This document shows positions 1-8,648 of a stretch of 64,000 bases of DNA, piece after piece; position 1 is the stretch's first letter, and every line of letters starts with the position of its first letter. The notes beneath the pieces are model-generated. The model was not told the DNA's origin. It saw only the letters and a program-made list of their open reading frames with translations, and ran no database searches. Where the stretch lies: assembly GCF_004364325.1 (NCBI RefSeq), contig NZ_SOCP01000022.1, forward strand, positions 124,001 to 188,000, given 5' to 3'. The translations under genes and the position numbers were made by a program. The DNA comes from Actinophytocola oryzae (GTDB lineage: Bacteria; Actinomycetota; Actinomycetes; Mycobacteriales; Pseudonocardiaceae).

Positions 1-1354
1 TCTGCTGGGTGAACTGCTCGAACTCCGGCCACGACGCGTTGCTGTCCTTGTGCTTCGCGGGCCATTCCTTCAGGACCCGGTCGAACGCTTCGTCACCGAT
101 CAGCCTGCGCAGCGCGTGCAACGCGAGCGGCCCCTTCTCGTACACGGCCGTGAACTCGTTGCCGGGCCCCATGTCGTAGAGTTTTCCCGACCACAGGCGG
201 TCCGTGCCCCGCGCCACCTCCTTGCGGTACTCGTCGTCGAGGTTCGCGCCGTTCTTCGCCTCGTCCCACAGCCAGGACGCGTAGCTGGCGAAGCACTCGT
301 TCAGGCAGATGTCCTTCCACCCGTCCACCGACACCGAGTCGCCGTACCACTGGTGCGCGTTCTCGTGCACCACCACCGACTCCTCGGCCCACGACGCGTA
401 GATCGGGCGGGTCTGGGTCTCCAGTGAGAAGCCGATGTTCTCGTTGACGTAGATGCCGCCCGCCGCGGACTGGGGGTACGGGCCGAACTTCGACGCGAGG
501 AAGTCCAGGATCTCCGGCAGCCGCGCCTCGATCGACTGCTTGTCCTCCGTGCCCGGCGCGTACGCGCTCACCACCGGCGTCCCGTCGGACAGCGTGGAGC
601 GGTCGAACGTCCACTTGTCGATGCCGACAGTCGTCAGGTAGGTCGCGATCCGGCTCGGCTCGTTCCAGTGGTAGGTGGTCCAGCCGTCGCCGCCTTCGGT
701 CGGGGCCGAGTCGACGCCGTTCGAGATCACGCTCCAGCCGTCCGGCACCCGCGCGTCCAACTTGAACGTCGCCTTGTCCTTCGGGGTGTCGTTCGCCGGG
801 TACCAGCTCGTGGCCGAGTGCGGCTCGCCTGCCGCGAACGCGCCGCCGGAGGACGACAGCTGCCAGCCGTTCTCGCCGAGCGTGCCCTCCTCGGCCGCCT
901 CCGGCACACCCGAGTACTTCACCCGCGTCTCGAACGTCGCGCCGGACGCCACCGGGGTGGGCGGGGTGATCACCAGCTCGTGGTCGCCGGATCGGGTGAA
1001 CTTCGCGTCGGCTGAGCCGACGGTGACGGACTGGACGTCCAGGCCCTGCAGGTCGAGGTTGAACGTCGACAGGTCCTCGGCCGCCTTCGAGGTCACGAGG
1101 GTGTCACCCGTCAGCTCGTGCGAGGCCGGGTCGTAGCTGATCTGCACGTGGTAGGCGGTCACGTCGTACCCGCCGTTGCCGTCCTTCGGGTAGTACGGGT
1201 CGCCCGCGCTGTCCGAGGACGCCTCACCGTTCGCCGAAGGCTCGTCGCTGGTCGGACCGCCTTCCTGGCTCCGGGACCGCGACACGGAACACGAGCTGAG
1301 GCTGACGGCAACCAGCGTGAGGCAGACAGCGCGCACGGCCGTGCGGTTACGCAT
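1..1354 (-). CDS. M1 family metallopeptidase lipoprotein (partial, C-terminus outside window)
   Basis: Zinc aminopeptidase-type exported protein. The frame is open from an ATG at 1354 to the window edge, so about 451 residues are present and the C-terminal part is missing. The N-terminus is a short basic segment, a hydrophobic stretch and a lipobox-like LSSC (Cys22), followed by a Ser/Gly/Asp-rich linker, which fits an outer-face lipoprotein. The zinc motif HENAH lies at about residues 330-334, followed by NECFASYAS, which supplies the downstream Glu ligand typical of gluzincins. The upstream region resembles the beta-sandwich N-domain of M1 enzymes. It is divergent from the hydrolase gene at 1408, and both promoters must lie within about 50 bp. 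The family is clear; the peptide substrate cannot be told. Confidence 0.9.
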   Translation of the reverse strand, partial: MRNRTAVRAVCLTLVAVSLSSCSVSRSRSQEGGPTSDEPSANGEASSDSAGDPYYPKDGNGGYDVTAYHVQISYDPASHELTGDTLVTSKAAEDLSTFNLDLQGLDVQSVTVGSADAKFTRSGDHELVITPPTPVASGATFETRVKYSGVPEAAEEGTLGENGWQLSSSGGAFAAGEPHSATSWYPANDTPKDKATFKLDARVPDGWSVISNGVDSAPTEGGDGWTTYHWNEPSRIATYLTTVGIDKWTFDRSTLSDGTPVVSAYAPGTEDKQSIEARLPEILDFLASKFGPYPQSAAGGIYVNENIGFSLETQTRPIYASWAEESVVVHENAHQWYGDSVSVDGWKDICLNECFASYASWLWDEAKNGANLDDEYRKEVARGTDRLWSGKLYDMGPGNEFTAVYEKGPLALHALRRLIGDEAFDRVLKEWPAKHKDSNASWPEFEQFTQQ

Positions 1355-1407
1355 GATCAACAGCTCCCAACTCTCGCCTGCCTGGACATCATGGCCGACC
1401 AGGTGTG

Positions 1408-2187
1408 ATGAGCGGGTTGGTTACGTGTATCAAATCCATTGTGGTCGAGTTCGGCGGGCAAGGCCCGGGCATCCTGTTGCTGCACGGCCTCATGGGGCGC
1501 GCCACGACCTGGTGGCCCACCGCTCGGTGGCTGACGGCCTACGGCCGGGTCGTCGGCATCGACGCGCGTGGCCACGGCCGCAGCCCACACCGAGGTGGGG
1601 GCTGGCGCACGGAGGACTTCGTCGAGGACGCGGCGGCGGTGCTGGCCGAGATCGGCCCGTCGGTCGTCATCGGCCACTCGATGGGCGGCCTGCACGCCTG
1701 GTGCCTCGCGGCGACCCATCCCGACCTCGTCCGGGCCGTCGTCGTCGAGGACATCGCCCCGGACCAGCGTGGGAAGACCGTCGACCCCTGGAAGCCGCAC
1801 TTCGAGTCGTGGCCGGTCCCGTTCGAGTCGCTCGCGCACATCAGGGACTACTTCGGCCCGCTCGGCGACTACTTCACCGAGTGCTTCGAGGAGCGGGAGG
1901 ACGGCTACCACCTGATCGCCGACCTCGAGGACCTGTACGAGATCGCGAACGAGTGGGGGCGCCGCGACTTCTGGCCGTTCGTCGAGCGCATCCGCTGCCC
2001 CATGCTCGCCATCGAGGCGGAGCACAGCGCGATGCCGCCCGGTCAGATGGCCGACCTGCCCCGTCGTGCGGGCGGTCCCGTGCACCACCTGGTGGTCGCC
2101 GGTGCCGGACACGTCGTGCACCACGACGCCCCGGCCGTCTACCGGGGCGCGGTCGAGGCGTTCCTGTCGGAGGTCCTCGGCCGTTAG
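1408..2187 (+). CDS. alpha/beta hydrolase
   Basis: A 259-residue alpha/beta-hydrolase-fold enzyme, probably a cytoplasmic esterase or lipase-like hydrolase. The oxyanion region LLLHGLMG, the nucleophile elbow GHSMGG (Ser about residue 90) and a late GAGHVVHHDAP catalytic His are all visible. The start is the ATG at 1408; a GTG one codon upstream is equally possible, and no strong ribosome-binding site decides between them. The stop codon overlaps that of the convergent small gene ending at 2184. The substrate is unknown. Confidence 0.85.
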   Translation: MSGLVTCIKSIVVEFGGQGPGILLLHGLMGRATTWWPTARWLTAYGRVVGIDARGHGRSPHRGGGWRTEDFVEDAAAVLAEIGPSVVIGHSMGGLHAWCLAATHPDLVRAVVVEDIAPDQRGKTVDPWKPHFESWPVPFESLAHIRDYFGPLGDYFTECFEEREDGYHLIADLEDLYEIANEWGRRDFWPFVERIRCPMLAIEAEHSAMPPGQMADLPRRAGGPVHHLVVAGAGHVVHHDAPAVYRGAVEAFLSEVLGR

Positions 2188-2519
2188 CGGCGGCGGTGGC
2201 GCAGCGAGCGCGGCAGGTCGACCGGCGACGGCTGCTCCGGCGGCGGCGTCTCGCGGTAGCCGGGGATGTTCGGCTGCGACGGGTTGTTGCGAACCATGAA
2301 CGAACCGCCGAACTCGTCCTCCTCCTCGACCGGCTCCGGCCTGCGCCGCGCCACCGGCGGCGGACCCGGCGCGGCCTCGGGCGCGACGGCCCCGGTTGCC
2401 GCGTCCGACATGGCCGCGTACCGGGCGAAAAGGGCGCGCCCGGCCACCGTCAGCGTCTCCGACCTGCGCAGCTCCTCGATGAGCGTGTCGCGCACCTGCC
2501 GCAGCTCTTCGCTACTCAT
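2184..2519 (-). CDS. small hypothetical protein, translationally coupled to LigT-like gene
   Basis: A 111-residue protein of unknown function. The first 40 residues are a predicted amphipathic helix rich in Leu/Arg/Glu (MSSEELRQVRDTLIEELRRS), followed by Ala/Pro-rich low-complexity sequence and a basic C-terminus. Its ATG overlaps the stop of the upstream LigT-like gene (ATGA at 2516-2519), so the two are almost certainly co-translated. No signal peptide or membrane segment is visible. The reading frame is supported by the coupling and by strong GC bias at third positions, but not by any recognised domain. Confidence 0.65.
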   Translation of the reverse strand: MSSEELRQVRDTLIEELRRSETLTVAGRALFARYAAMSDAATGAVAPEAAPGPPPVARRRPEPVEEEDEFGGSFMVRNNPSQPNIPGYRETPPPEQPSPVDLPRSLRHRRR

Positions 2520-3028
2520 GTCCCCTCCAGATCGCGCAGGACGTCCTTCTCGCCCGTCAGGCTGTCGACGACCGCGATCTCGGTGATTCTCGCCTTCAGC
2601 GACCCTACCGGGTACAGGGCCGCGAAGCCCGCGATCACGTCGGCGGGCTCGAGGTTCTGCGCGAGCACGCAGTGCGGGACCCAGGAGCCGGGCAGGTAGT
2701 ACGCGGCGGGTTGCCTGACCCGCTTGGCCAACACGTCGTGGACCGCGGAGTGCACGGCGAGCAGCTCGGTGTCCACGACCGCCGTCAGCACGAGGGCGCC
2801 GTCGAGCGCGGCGAGCGTCGACAGCCACAGCCCGGGGATCGACAGCAGCCGCAGGTCCTCGCGCAGCAGGTCTCGGGTGGCGGCGGGGATCGTCCTGGCC
2901 GCCGCGAACGTCACGTGCGGGCGCCCTCGCACGGGGGCCGCGACGCCGGCTTCGGTGAGCCGGCGCCACAACCCGCGCACGGCGTTGTCCGCCTCCGCGT
3001 CCAGGAAGAGCTCCAGCGTCTGCGCCAT
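2516..3028 (-). CDS. 2'-5' RNA ligase / cyclic phosphodiesterase (LigT) family protein
   Basis: A 170-residue protein of the 2H phosphoesterase superfamily, which acts on 2',3'-cyclic or 2'-5' phosphodiester bonds in RNA. The first HxT motif is clear (RPHVTF, His38). The second motif is degenerate, VPHCVL (His119-Cys-Val), where the canonical form is HxT/S. Two pseudo-repeats flank the motifs, as expected for the duplicated fold. The stop overlaps the start of the downstream small gene by four bases. Because the second motif lacks the hydroxyl residue, activity may be reduced or altered; that is inference. Confidence 0.75.
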   Translation of the reverse strand: MAQTLELFLDAEADNAVRGLWRRLTEAGVAAPVRGRPHVTFAAARTIPAATRDLLREDLRLLSIPGLWLSTLAALDGALVLTAVVDTELLAVHSAVHDVLAKRVRQPAAYYLPGSWVPHCVLAQNLEPADVIAGFAALYPVGSLKARITEIAVVDSLTGEKDVLRDLEGT

Positions 3029-3047
3029 GGACGCAGAGTGCCAGGTG

Positions 3048-4085
3048 TCAGGCGAGAAGGTCCTGCCAGGTCGGGATGTCGATGACGCGGTCGGGGGCGA
3101 ACCGCAGCCCCCGCGCGGCGATCAGGACCTGCGCGGCACGTGCGACCTCGCCGGTGTCACCCGCGCGGACCGTGCGGACCAGCAGCGGCCACGTGGTCAC
3201 GCCCGCGAAGCCGCTCTCGTCGACCGACCGGCCCGCGTAGCACGGCTGGCAGGTGACCCCGTTGGCCTCGGCGAGCCGACGCACCGCGGCGAAGGTCGAC
3301 GCCCCGAACGTCCCGTCGGCCTGGAGCTCGAAGCCGTGTGCCCGCAGAAGGTGTTGCAGCGCCTGGACTTTCTCGTTGCGCGCGCCGGTCTTCAGCAGTG
3401 GCCACGAGCGCGTCGCCTCTGGTGCGGGCACACCCATCGCCGCCGCGACGGCTTCCCTCAGCTCGGGCAACCGTCCATAGAGGAGCTCGCCGGGGCACTC
3501 CGTCGCGTTGAAGTCGCGGTGCCCGCGGATCTCGCTCGGCGCGATCCCGTACTGCTGCCCGATGTAGGCGACCAGCTGCACGAGCGAGTCCCAGAGCGCC
3601 TGCGGCACGTCGACCGACGTGTACAGGCCCTCGTTCTCGATGCCGATGATCTCGCTGTTGTGGTCGGCGACGTTCGCGCCCTGCACGTGGCGGGTGCCGC
3701 CGTCGAGGATCTCGACGCTGCGGTGCCTGCCCTCGGTGACGAAGCCGCCGCGGCTGTTGGTGAGCTGCTGGCCGGTGTCGATCCAGCCGCGCTCGTCCAT
3801 GTGGAAGTCCTGGATCTCCCTGGAGATCTGGAAGGCGTGCTCGACTGTGTAGTCCGTGGCGTTGGTGCCCGCGGTGTGGTGCACGACGATGTAGGTGGGT
3901 TTGCGGTCCAGTACGTCGATGGTGCCGTTGGCGGCGCGGGCACCCCACTCGGTACACGTGTAGATGCGCGGCCTGGCGACGGCCCTGGCCTCGCCGACCG
4001 CGACGGGGGTCGCGGCTGCGCCAAGCGCGCTCATTGCGGTCACGGTGAAGCCGCCCCGGAAAAGGTCGCGGCGCGATACGGCCAT
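3048..4085 (-). CDS. Tat-exported N-acetylmuramoyl-L-alanine amidase (PGRP/amidase_2) with peptidoglycan-binding tail
   Basis: A 345-residue cell-wall hydrolase that should cleave the MurNAc-L-Ala bond. The start is fixed by an AGGGAG site six bases before the ATG at 4085. The N-terminus is a twin-arginine signal (SRRDLFRGG) followed by an Ala-rich hydrophobic stretch. The amidase/PGRP domain covers about residues 40-215, with zinc ligands in YIVVHHTAG (His69/70) and GHRDFNATECPG (His189, Cys197). A PG_binding_1-like repeat follows at about 230-280 (GARNEKVQALQHLLRAHGF), and a weaker second copy ends the protein. Tat export implies folding before secretion, as is common for actinomycete amidases of this type. 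The frame is open upstream to 4481 but has no coding support there. Confidence 0.92.
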   Translation of the reverse strand: MAVSRRDLFRGGFTVTAMSALGAAATPVAVGEARAVARPRIYTCTEWGARAANGTIDVLDRKPTYIVVHHTAGTNATDYTVEHAFQISREIQDFHMDERGWIDTGQQLTNSRGGFVTEGRHRSVEILDGGTRHVQGANVADHNSEIIGIENEGLYTSVDVPQALWDSLVQLVAYIGQQYGIAPSEIRGHRDFNATECPGELLYGRLPELREAVAAAMGVPAPEATRSWPLLKTGARNEKVQALQHLLRAHGFELQADGTFGASTFAAVRRLAEANGVTCQPCYAGRSVDESGFAGVTTWPLLVRTVRAGDTGEVARAAQVLIAARGLRFAPDRVIDIPTWQDLLA

Positions 4086-4197
4086 CTCGATCTCCCTCGA
4101 CGTGGGGCCTTGCGACCCAGATCGTTGACACGCGTTTCCGACGCTAGTCGGCGCGGTCACCGCCGGGCAAGAGTTCCCCAATTGCCATTGAATTCGG

Positions 4198-5073
4198 TTA
4201 CTGATCACCCGGTAACGCGAACAGGCCGTCGGTGGTCTGTTCGACCAGACCGTCGACCAGCAACGAGTCGAGGCATCGCTCACGCTGGCCCGCTTCGGAC
4301 CACACGACGTCGAGCCGCGACTTGGGGACGGGAGAAGACGTGTCACGCAGGACGTCGAGAAGGAGACCGCGTACCTGGCGGTCGGTCCCGGCGAACTTCT
4401 GCACCGGTTTGACGGGACCGGTGTAGGCGGGGCGCCCGTTCTGCTGCCAGGCGCAGTCGTCGAACACCGGGCAGTCGGCACACCGGGGGTTGCGTGCGGT
4501 GCACACCGTCGCGCCCAACTCCATCAGCGCCGCCGACATCTGTGCGGCCAGCTCGTCGTCGGCGGGCAGCAGGGCGTCGGCATCCGCGAGGTCCCGCGTG
4601 GTGGAGGCGGGGCCGGAGTCCCCGGCGCCGTGCACGGACCTGGCGATGACCCGCCGGACGTTCGTGTCGACCACGGGACAGCGTTTGCGGTAGGCGAACG
4701 CGGCGACGGCTCGGGCGGTGTACGCGCCGATCCCGGGCAGCGCGAGCAACGTGTCGACGTCGGACGGCACCACGTCATTGTGCGTGATCGCGATCGCCGC
4801 CGCAGCGTCACGCAGACGCAGCGCGCGCCGCGGGTAACCCAGCTTGCCCCACGCCCGCAGCACGTCGGCGGGTGACGCGGCGGCCAGCGCGGACGGCACG
4901 GGCCAGCGCGCCATCCACTCGTGCCACGAGGGTTCGACGCGGGCGACCGGCGTCTGCTGCAGCATGATCTCGCTGACCAGCACACCCCAGGCCGATGTGC
5001 CCGGCTCCCGCCACGGCAGGGGCCGAGCCCGCTTCGCGAACCACTCGGTCAACACCCGGGCATCAGGACTCAT
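4198..5073 (-). CDS. mutY: A/G-specific adenine DNA glycosylase MutY
   Basis: Removes adenine mispaired with 8-oxoguanine in base-excision repair. The protein has 291 residues. It shows the helix-hairpin-helix LPGIGAYTARAV, the catalytic Asp in PVVDTNVRR, and the four-cysteine iron-sulfur motif C-x6-C-x2-C-x5-C (CTARNPRCADCPVFDDC). The C-terminal MutT-like domain is short or absent, as in mycobacterial MutY. It lies beside the carbonic anhydrase gene, as Rv3589c and Rv3588c do in M. tuberculosis. Confidence 0.96.
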   Translation of the reverse strand: MSPDARVLTEWFAKRARPLPWREPGTSAWGVLVSEIMLQQTPVARVEPSWHEWMARWPVPSALAAASPADVLRAWGKLGYPRRALRLRDAAAAIAITHNDVVPSDVDTLLALPGIGAYTARAVAAFAYRKRCPVVDTNVRRVIARSVHGAGDSGPASTTRDLADADALLPADDELAAQMSAALMELGATVCTARNPRCADCPVFDDCAWQQNGRPAYTGPVKPVQKFAGTDRQVRGLLLDVLRDTSSPVPKSRLDVVWSEAGQRERCLDSLLVDGLVEQTTDGLFALPGDQ

Positions 5074-5099
5074 CGCCGCCCGATGTTAGCGGGGTGCGG

Positions 5100-5591
5100 C
5101 TACTCGACCTCGGTCAGCTCGGCTGTCCGCACGTCGTAGACGAAGCCGCGCACGTCGCCCCGGTGCGGCACGAAAGGGCTGCGCCGCACGCGTTCCACCG
5201 ACTGGCGCACGCTGTCCTCGACCACGCGGAACGCCTCGATCGCCCACGTCGGGCGCAGCTTCGTCTCGCGCTCCAGCTCGTCCTTGAACTCGTCCTCGGT
5301 GATCAGCGACAGGCCGCACGACGTGTGCTGCATGACGATGACCTCGCGGGTCTCGAGCTTGCGCTGGCTGATCGCGAGCGAGCGGATCACGTCGTCGGTG
5401 ACGACACCGCCCGCGTTGCGCATGATGTGCGCCTCCCCGTGCCCGAGGCCGAACACGTCGAACACCTTGATCCTGGCGTCCATGCACGTGACCACGGCCA
5501 GGTGCAGCGAAGGGACCGGCGTGGGCACCTCGGGCGCACCGTGGTCCACGCCGGTGGCGTGCCGGTGCAGCAGCTTGTCGATAGCGGTCAT
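5100..5591 (-). CDS. beta-class carbonic anhydrase
   Basis: Interconverts carbon dioxide and bicarbonate. The protein is 163 residues, a compact type I beta enzyme. Zinc ligands are visible in VVTCMDARI (Cys, with the Asp-Arg dyad) and in MQHTSCGL (His and Cys), with the RNAGG motif between them. I chose the ATG at 5591, which has a GGGAGC site; an in-frame GTG/ATG extension to 5636 has none. It corresponds in position and type to M. tuberculosis canB (Rv3588c). It follows mutY on the same strand side but has its own start region. Confidence 0.93.
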   Translation of the reverse strand: MTAIDKLLHRHATGVDHGAPEVPTPVPSLHLAVVTCMDARIKVFDVFGLGHGEAHIMRNAGGVVTDDVIRSLAISQRKLETREVIVMQHTSCGLSLITEDEFKDELERETKLRPTWAIEAFRVVEDSVRQSVERVRRSPFVPHRGDVRGFVYDVRTAELTEVE

Positions 5592-5789
5592 GGGCAGCTC
5601 CCGTGTCGTTGCAATGCTGCGGTGGACCACTGGCATCCCGCTCGGATCCTATTGGATCAAGATCACGTGCGCGCGGGCAAGTCGTTGTGCGAAACACCAC
5701 GCTGCGTGGCCGCTACCAGCGGAAATATCGCCCGATCGGGGCTGTCGTAGATCCACGCGGACGCCGTGGGACGGGTCTACCGTCTTCGC

Positions 5790-6491
5790 ATGGTCGAGCC
5801 GAACGGTCCCCTGCCGCAGTCGGTCTACTGGCGACGCCGCGCGTTGGCGGCCGTCGTATCGGTGCTCGCGATGGTGCTGCTGGCGTGGCTCATCGGCGGT
5901 CTCGTCGAGGCGGACGACCAGCACCCGGTGCGGGGCACGGCGGGCGGGACGGACCTGGGCGACGGGACGACCGGCAAGCAGACGCCGTCCACCTCCGCGT
6001 CGGCGCCGTCGTCGAGTCCCGGCCCCGCGAGCCCGAGCGGTTCGACCACGGCGAGTCCTCCCGCCCCGACCTCCGCCGCCGCCCCGCCACCCGGACCGCC
6101 CGGTCCGTGCGCGGACACGGCGACGAGGGTGGCGGCGACCCCGGACGTGCCGTCGTACCCGGTGGGGGCCCGGCCGCTGCTGCGGCTGGTGGTCACGAAC
6201 GTCGGCCCGGTGCCGTGTGTCCGCGACCTGAGCCGCCAGCTGCGCGAGATCCTGGTCCTCGGTGCCGACGGGGCCCGGCTGTGGTCGAGCAACGACTGCT
6301 ACGCGCCGCCGGAGCAGGACGTCCGCGTGCTGCCGGTGAACCAGCCGGTGGAGTTCACGGTCAACTGGGCGGGGCGGACGTCCGCGCCCGGCTGTCCGCT
6401 GAACCGTGAGACCGTGCCGGCCGGGACGTACCAGGTGGTCGGCCACCTCGGGGCGCTCACGAGCCCGCCCGCCGCGCTGACCCTGACCTGA
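5790..6491 (+). CDS. membrane-anchored extracytoplasmic protein (Rv3587c-like position)
   Basis: A 233-residue protein with one transmembrane helix near the N-terminus (about residues 17-37, ALAAVVSVLAMVLLAWLIGG), a long Ser/Thr/Pro/Ala-rich linker, and a C-terminal beta-rich domain with four cysteines (PCADT, PCVRD, NDCYAP, PGCPL). It is probably anchored in the membrane with the domain outside. The start is the ATG at 5790; the same frame extends 24 bases upstream to a GTG. Position next to the carbonic anhydrase matches Rv3587c, a membrane protein of unknown function. The function is not known. Confidence 0.8.
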   Translation: MVEPNGPLPQSVYWRRRALAAVVSVLAMVLLAWLIGGLVEADDQHPVRGTAGGTDLGDGTTGKQTPSTSASAPSSSPGPASPSGSTTASPPAPTSAAAPPPGPPGPCADTATRVAATPDVPSYPVGARPLLRLVVTNVGPVPCVRDLSRQLREILVLGADGARLWSSNDCYAPPEQDVRVLPVNQPVEFTVNWAGRTSAPGCPLNRETVPAGTYQVVGHLGALTSPPAALTLT

Positions 6492-6495
6492 GCCG

Positions 6496-7596
6496 TTACG
6501 GGCCGAACCAGCGTTCCTCCGTCGTGCGGGGCGGCGCCGAGGTCTCGCCGATGACCAGCTCGGTGTCCAGCGTGATGTGGCGGGGCCTGCTGTGCTCCGC
6601 GGCGCCGAGCAGCAGCTTGCCCGCCGCGCGGCCCTTCTCCAGGACCGGCTGGCGGATCGTCGTCAGCCCGACCCGTTCCGCCTCCGCGATGCCGTCGAAC
6701 CCCGTCACGGTCAGGTCGTGGGGTACGCGCAGCCCCCGCTTCTTCGCCTCCTGGAGCGCACCGAGCGCCAGGATGTCCGACGTGCAGATGAGCGCCGTGA
6801 CCTCGGGGTTGGCGTCCAGCAGCTGTGCGGCCGCCGCGGAGCCGCTCGTGATCGAGTGGTCGAAGCGTTCCACCACCGGCACCCGCGCCCAGTCGACGCC
6901 GACCGCCTCGAAGGACTCCGCCAGCGACATCAACCGCGCCCGCTGCACGTGGAAGTGAGCCGTCCGCTGCCGGGACACCGACGCGAAGCCGTCGTTGCGG
7001 TCCCTGGCGAGCCGCATGCACAGCACACCGATGTTCCGGTGTCCGATGTTGATCAGCCGTCCGGCCAGCTGCGCGATCGCCGCGCCGTCGTCGATGCCCA
7101 CGAGGTCGACGCCCTCGACGCTGGGCTGGTCGCACACCACCGTCGGGACGGGCCGGGACAGGACCGCGGCCAGGTGCGGGTCGTCGTCCGGCACGGAGTA
7201 GACGACGAAACCGTCGACGCCGGCACTGTGCACCGCCGTGACGTCCTCACGCTCCGGGTTCACCGGCACGAGGTGCAGGCCCTGGCCCGCACCCTCGCAC
7301 GCGAGGGCGAGACCCTCGAGGAACCCGAGTGCCGCCGGGTCACGGAACGCGTACGACAGGTTCTCGGTGAGCAGCAGTCCTACGGCGCCCGCCTTGCGGG
7401 TCCGCAGGGATCGGGCCACCGGGTCGGGGCCCGGATAGCCCAACCGCCGCGCGGTCTCCAGCACCCGCCTGCGCAGCTCGGGCGAGAGCTGGTCGGGTCG
7501 GTTGTAGGCGTTGGACACGGTGGTCCGGGACACGCCGAGCTCCGCGGCCAGCGACGCCAGTGTCGCGGGCCGGCGAACATGCATTGACCGCGCCAT
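6496..7596 (-). CDS. LacI family transcriptional regulator
   Basis: A 366-residue regulator with an N-terminal LacI helix-turn-helix (LASLAAELGVSRTTVSNAYNRPDQLS) and hinge (AVGLLLTE), then a periplasmic-binding-protein-like sensor domain. The start is uncertain: the ATG at 7596 is used, and 7584 is also possible. It is transcribed away from the zinc-uptake operon at 7785, and the 188-bp space between them contains a palindrome with a central CG, a shape common to LacI-family operators. LacI proteins normally sense sugars or nucleosides, so adjacency to a zinc transporter does not by itself make this a zinc regulator. Confidence 0.9.
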   Translation of the reverse strand: MARSMHVRRPATLASLAAELGVSRTTVSNAYNRPDQLSPELRRRVLETARRLGYPGPDPVARSLRTRKAGAVGLLLTENLSYAFRDPAALGFLEGLALACEGAGQGLHLVPVNPEREDVTAVHSAGVDGFVVYSVPDDDPHLAAVLSRPVPTVVCDQPSVEGVDLVGIDDGAAIAQLAGRLINIGHRNIGVLCMRLARDRNDGFASVSRQRTAHFHVQRARLMSLAESFEAVGVDWARVPVVERFDHSITSGSAAAAQLLDANPEVTALICTSDILALGALQEAKKRGLRVPHDLTVTGFDGIAEAERVGLTTIRQPVLEKGRAAGKLLLGAAEHSRPRHITLDTELVIGETSAPPRTTEERWFGP

Positions 7597-7730
7597 GTGC
7601 TGACCGTAACGGTTCAGAAGCACAAGCAGAAGTGTGCCGTGCCACGTCACGTTCACCACATCTGACCGAGCTTCATACCCGGTCGGGTGAACGCCGTTGG
7701 ATTTTGAGTCGTATAGTCGACCAGGAGTAG

Positions 7731-7750
7731 TCGAAAACGGTTTCCATTAC
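7731..7750. promoter_or_regulatory. palindromic operator upstream of znuA (Zur-like or LacI-type)
   Basis: The core GAAAACGGTTTC (7733-7744) is an imperfect palindrome centred on CG; the extended 8-bp half-sites agree at six positions. It resembles the actinobacterial Zur box (TGAAAA-N-x-TTTTCA type) expected before znuA, but the central CG also suits a LacI-family operator, and a LacI gene is divergent from here. The sequence does not settle which protein binds. It lies about 35 bp before the znuA start codon. Confidence 0.5.
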
Positions 7751-7784
7751 CTATAGCGTGTCATGCATAAGTAGGAGGCTCCTC

Positions 7785-8648
7785 ATGAGAACCGCGCTTC
7801 CGGTCGCCCTCGCCGCCGTCACCCTGGCTGTCGCAGGCTGCGGCGCCGGGTCCGACGCGGCCGCGGACGGCAAGATCCCGGTCGTCGCGTCCACGAACGT
7901 GTGGGGGAGCGTCGTCGCCGCGGTCGGGGGCAGCGAGGTCAGCGTCCAGTCGCTGATCAACAACCCGTCGGCGGACCCGCATTCCTACAGCGACAAACCC
8001 GAGGACGCGACGCTGCTCACCAACGCGAAGCTCGTCCTCTACAACGGCGGCGGCTACGACGACTTCTTCGCCAAGCTCGTCACGGCGGCGGGCGCCGACG
8101 CCAGGCAGGTCGTCGCGTTCGACGGCCACGAGAACGGCGACAACGAACACGTCTGGTACGAGTTCGCGGCCGTCAGGAAGGTCGCCGACCGCGTCGCGAC
8201 CGAGCTGGGCGACATCGACCCGGCACACAGGGACACCTACGCGGACAACGCGAAGGCCTTCGACGACAAGCTGGACGCGCTCGCCGCGAAGGCGGCCGCC
8301 ATCCCCGACGTGAAGGTCGTCGCGACCGAGCCAGTCGCCCACTACCTCCTGGAGGCGGCGGGCATCACCGACGTCACGCCGCCCGCGTTCTCGGAGGCCG
8401 TCGAGGAGGAGACCGACCCCCCGGTCGTCGCGGTCGCGGACACCACCGACCTGATCACGAACAAGCGGGTCTCGGCGCTGGTCAACAACGCCCAGACCGA
8501 GACGAACGTCACCGACCGGCTCATCGACGCCGCGAAGTCGGCCGGCGTGCCGGTGGTCGACGTGCGTGAGACGCTGCCACAGGGTGTGACCGACTACGTT
8601 GAGTGGATGACCAAGGAAGTGGACTCGTTGGCAGGCGCGGTGTCGTGA
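7785..8648 (+). CDS. znuA: zinc ABC transporter substrate-binding lipoprotein ZnuA
   Basis: Captures zinc outside the membrane and delivers it to ZnuB. The protein has 287 residues with a type II signal ending in VAGC (Cys19). The metal-binding family signature is present: NPSADPHSYSDKPEDA near residue 70 and a NEHVWYE segment near 120, which supply His ligands; the His-rich loop of many ZnuA proteins is reduced. A strong AGGAGG site (7773-7778) fixes the ATG at 7785. The stop overlaps the GTG of znuC by GTGA. Manganese is the main alternative substrate. Confidence 0.9.
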   Translation: MRTALPVALAAVTLAVAGCGAGSDAAADGKIPVVASTNVWGSVVAAVGGSEVSVQSLINNPSADPHSYSDKPEDATLLTNAKLVLYNGGGYDDFFAKLVTAAGADARQVVAFDGHENGDNEHVWYEFAAVRKVADRVATELGDIDPAHRDTYADNAKAFDDKLDALAAKAAAIPDVKVVATEPVAHYLLEAAGITDVTPPAFSEAVEEETDPPVVAVADTTDLITNKRVSALVNNAQTETNVTDRLIDAAKSAGVPVVDVRETLPQGVTDYVEWMTKEVDSLAGAVS

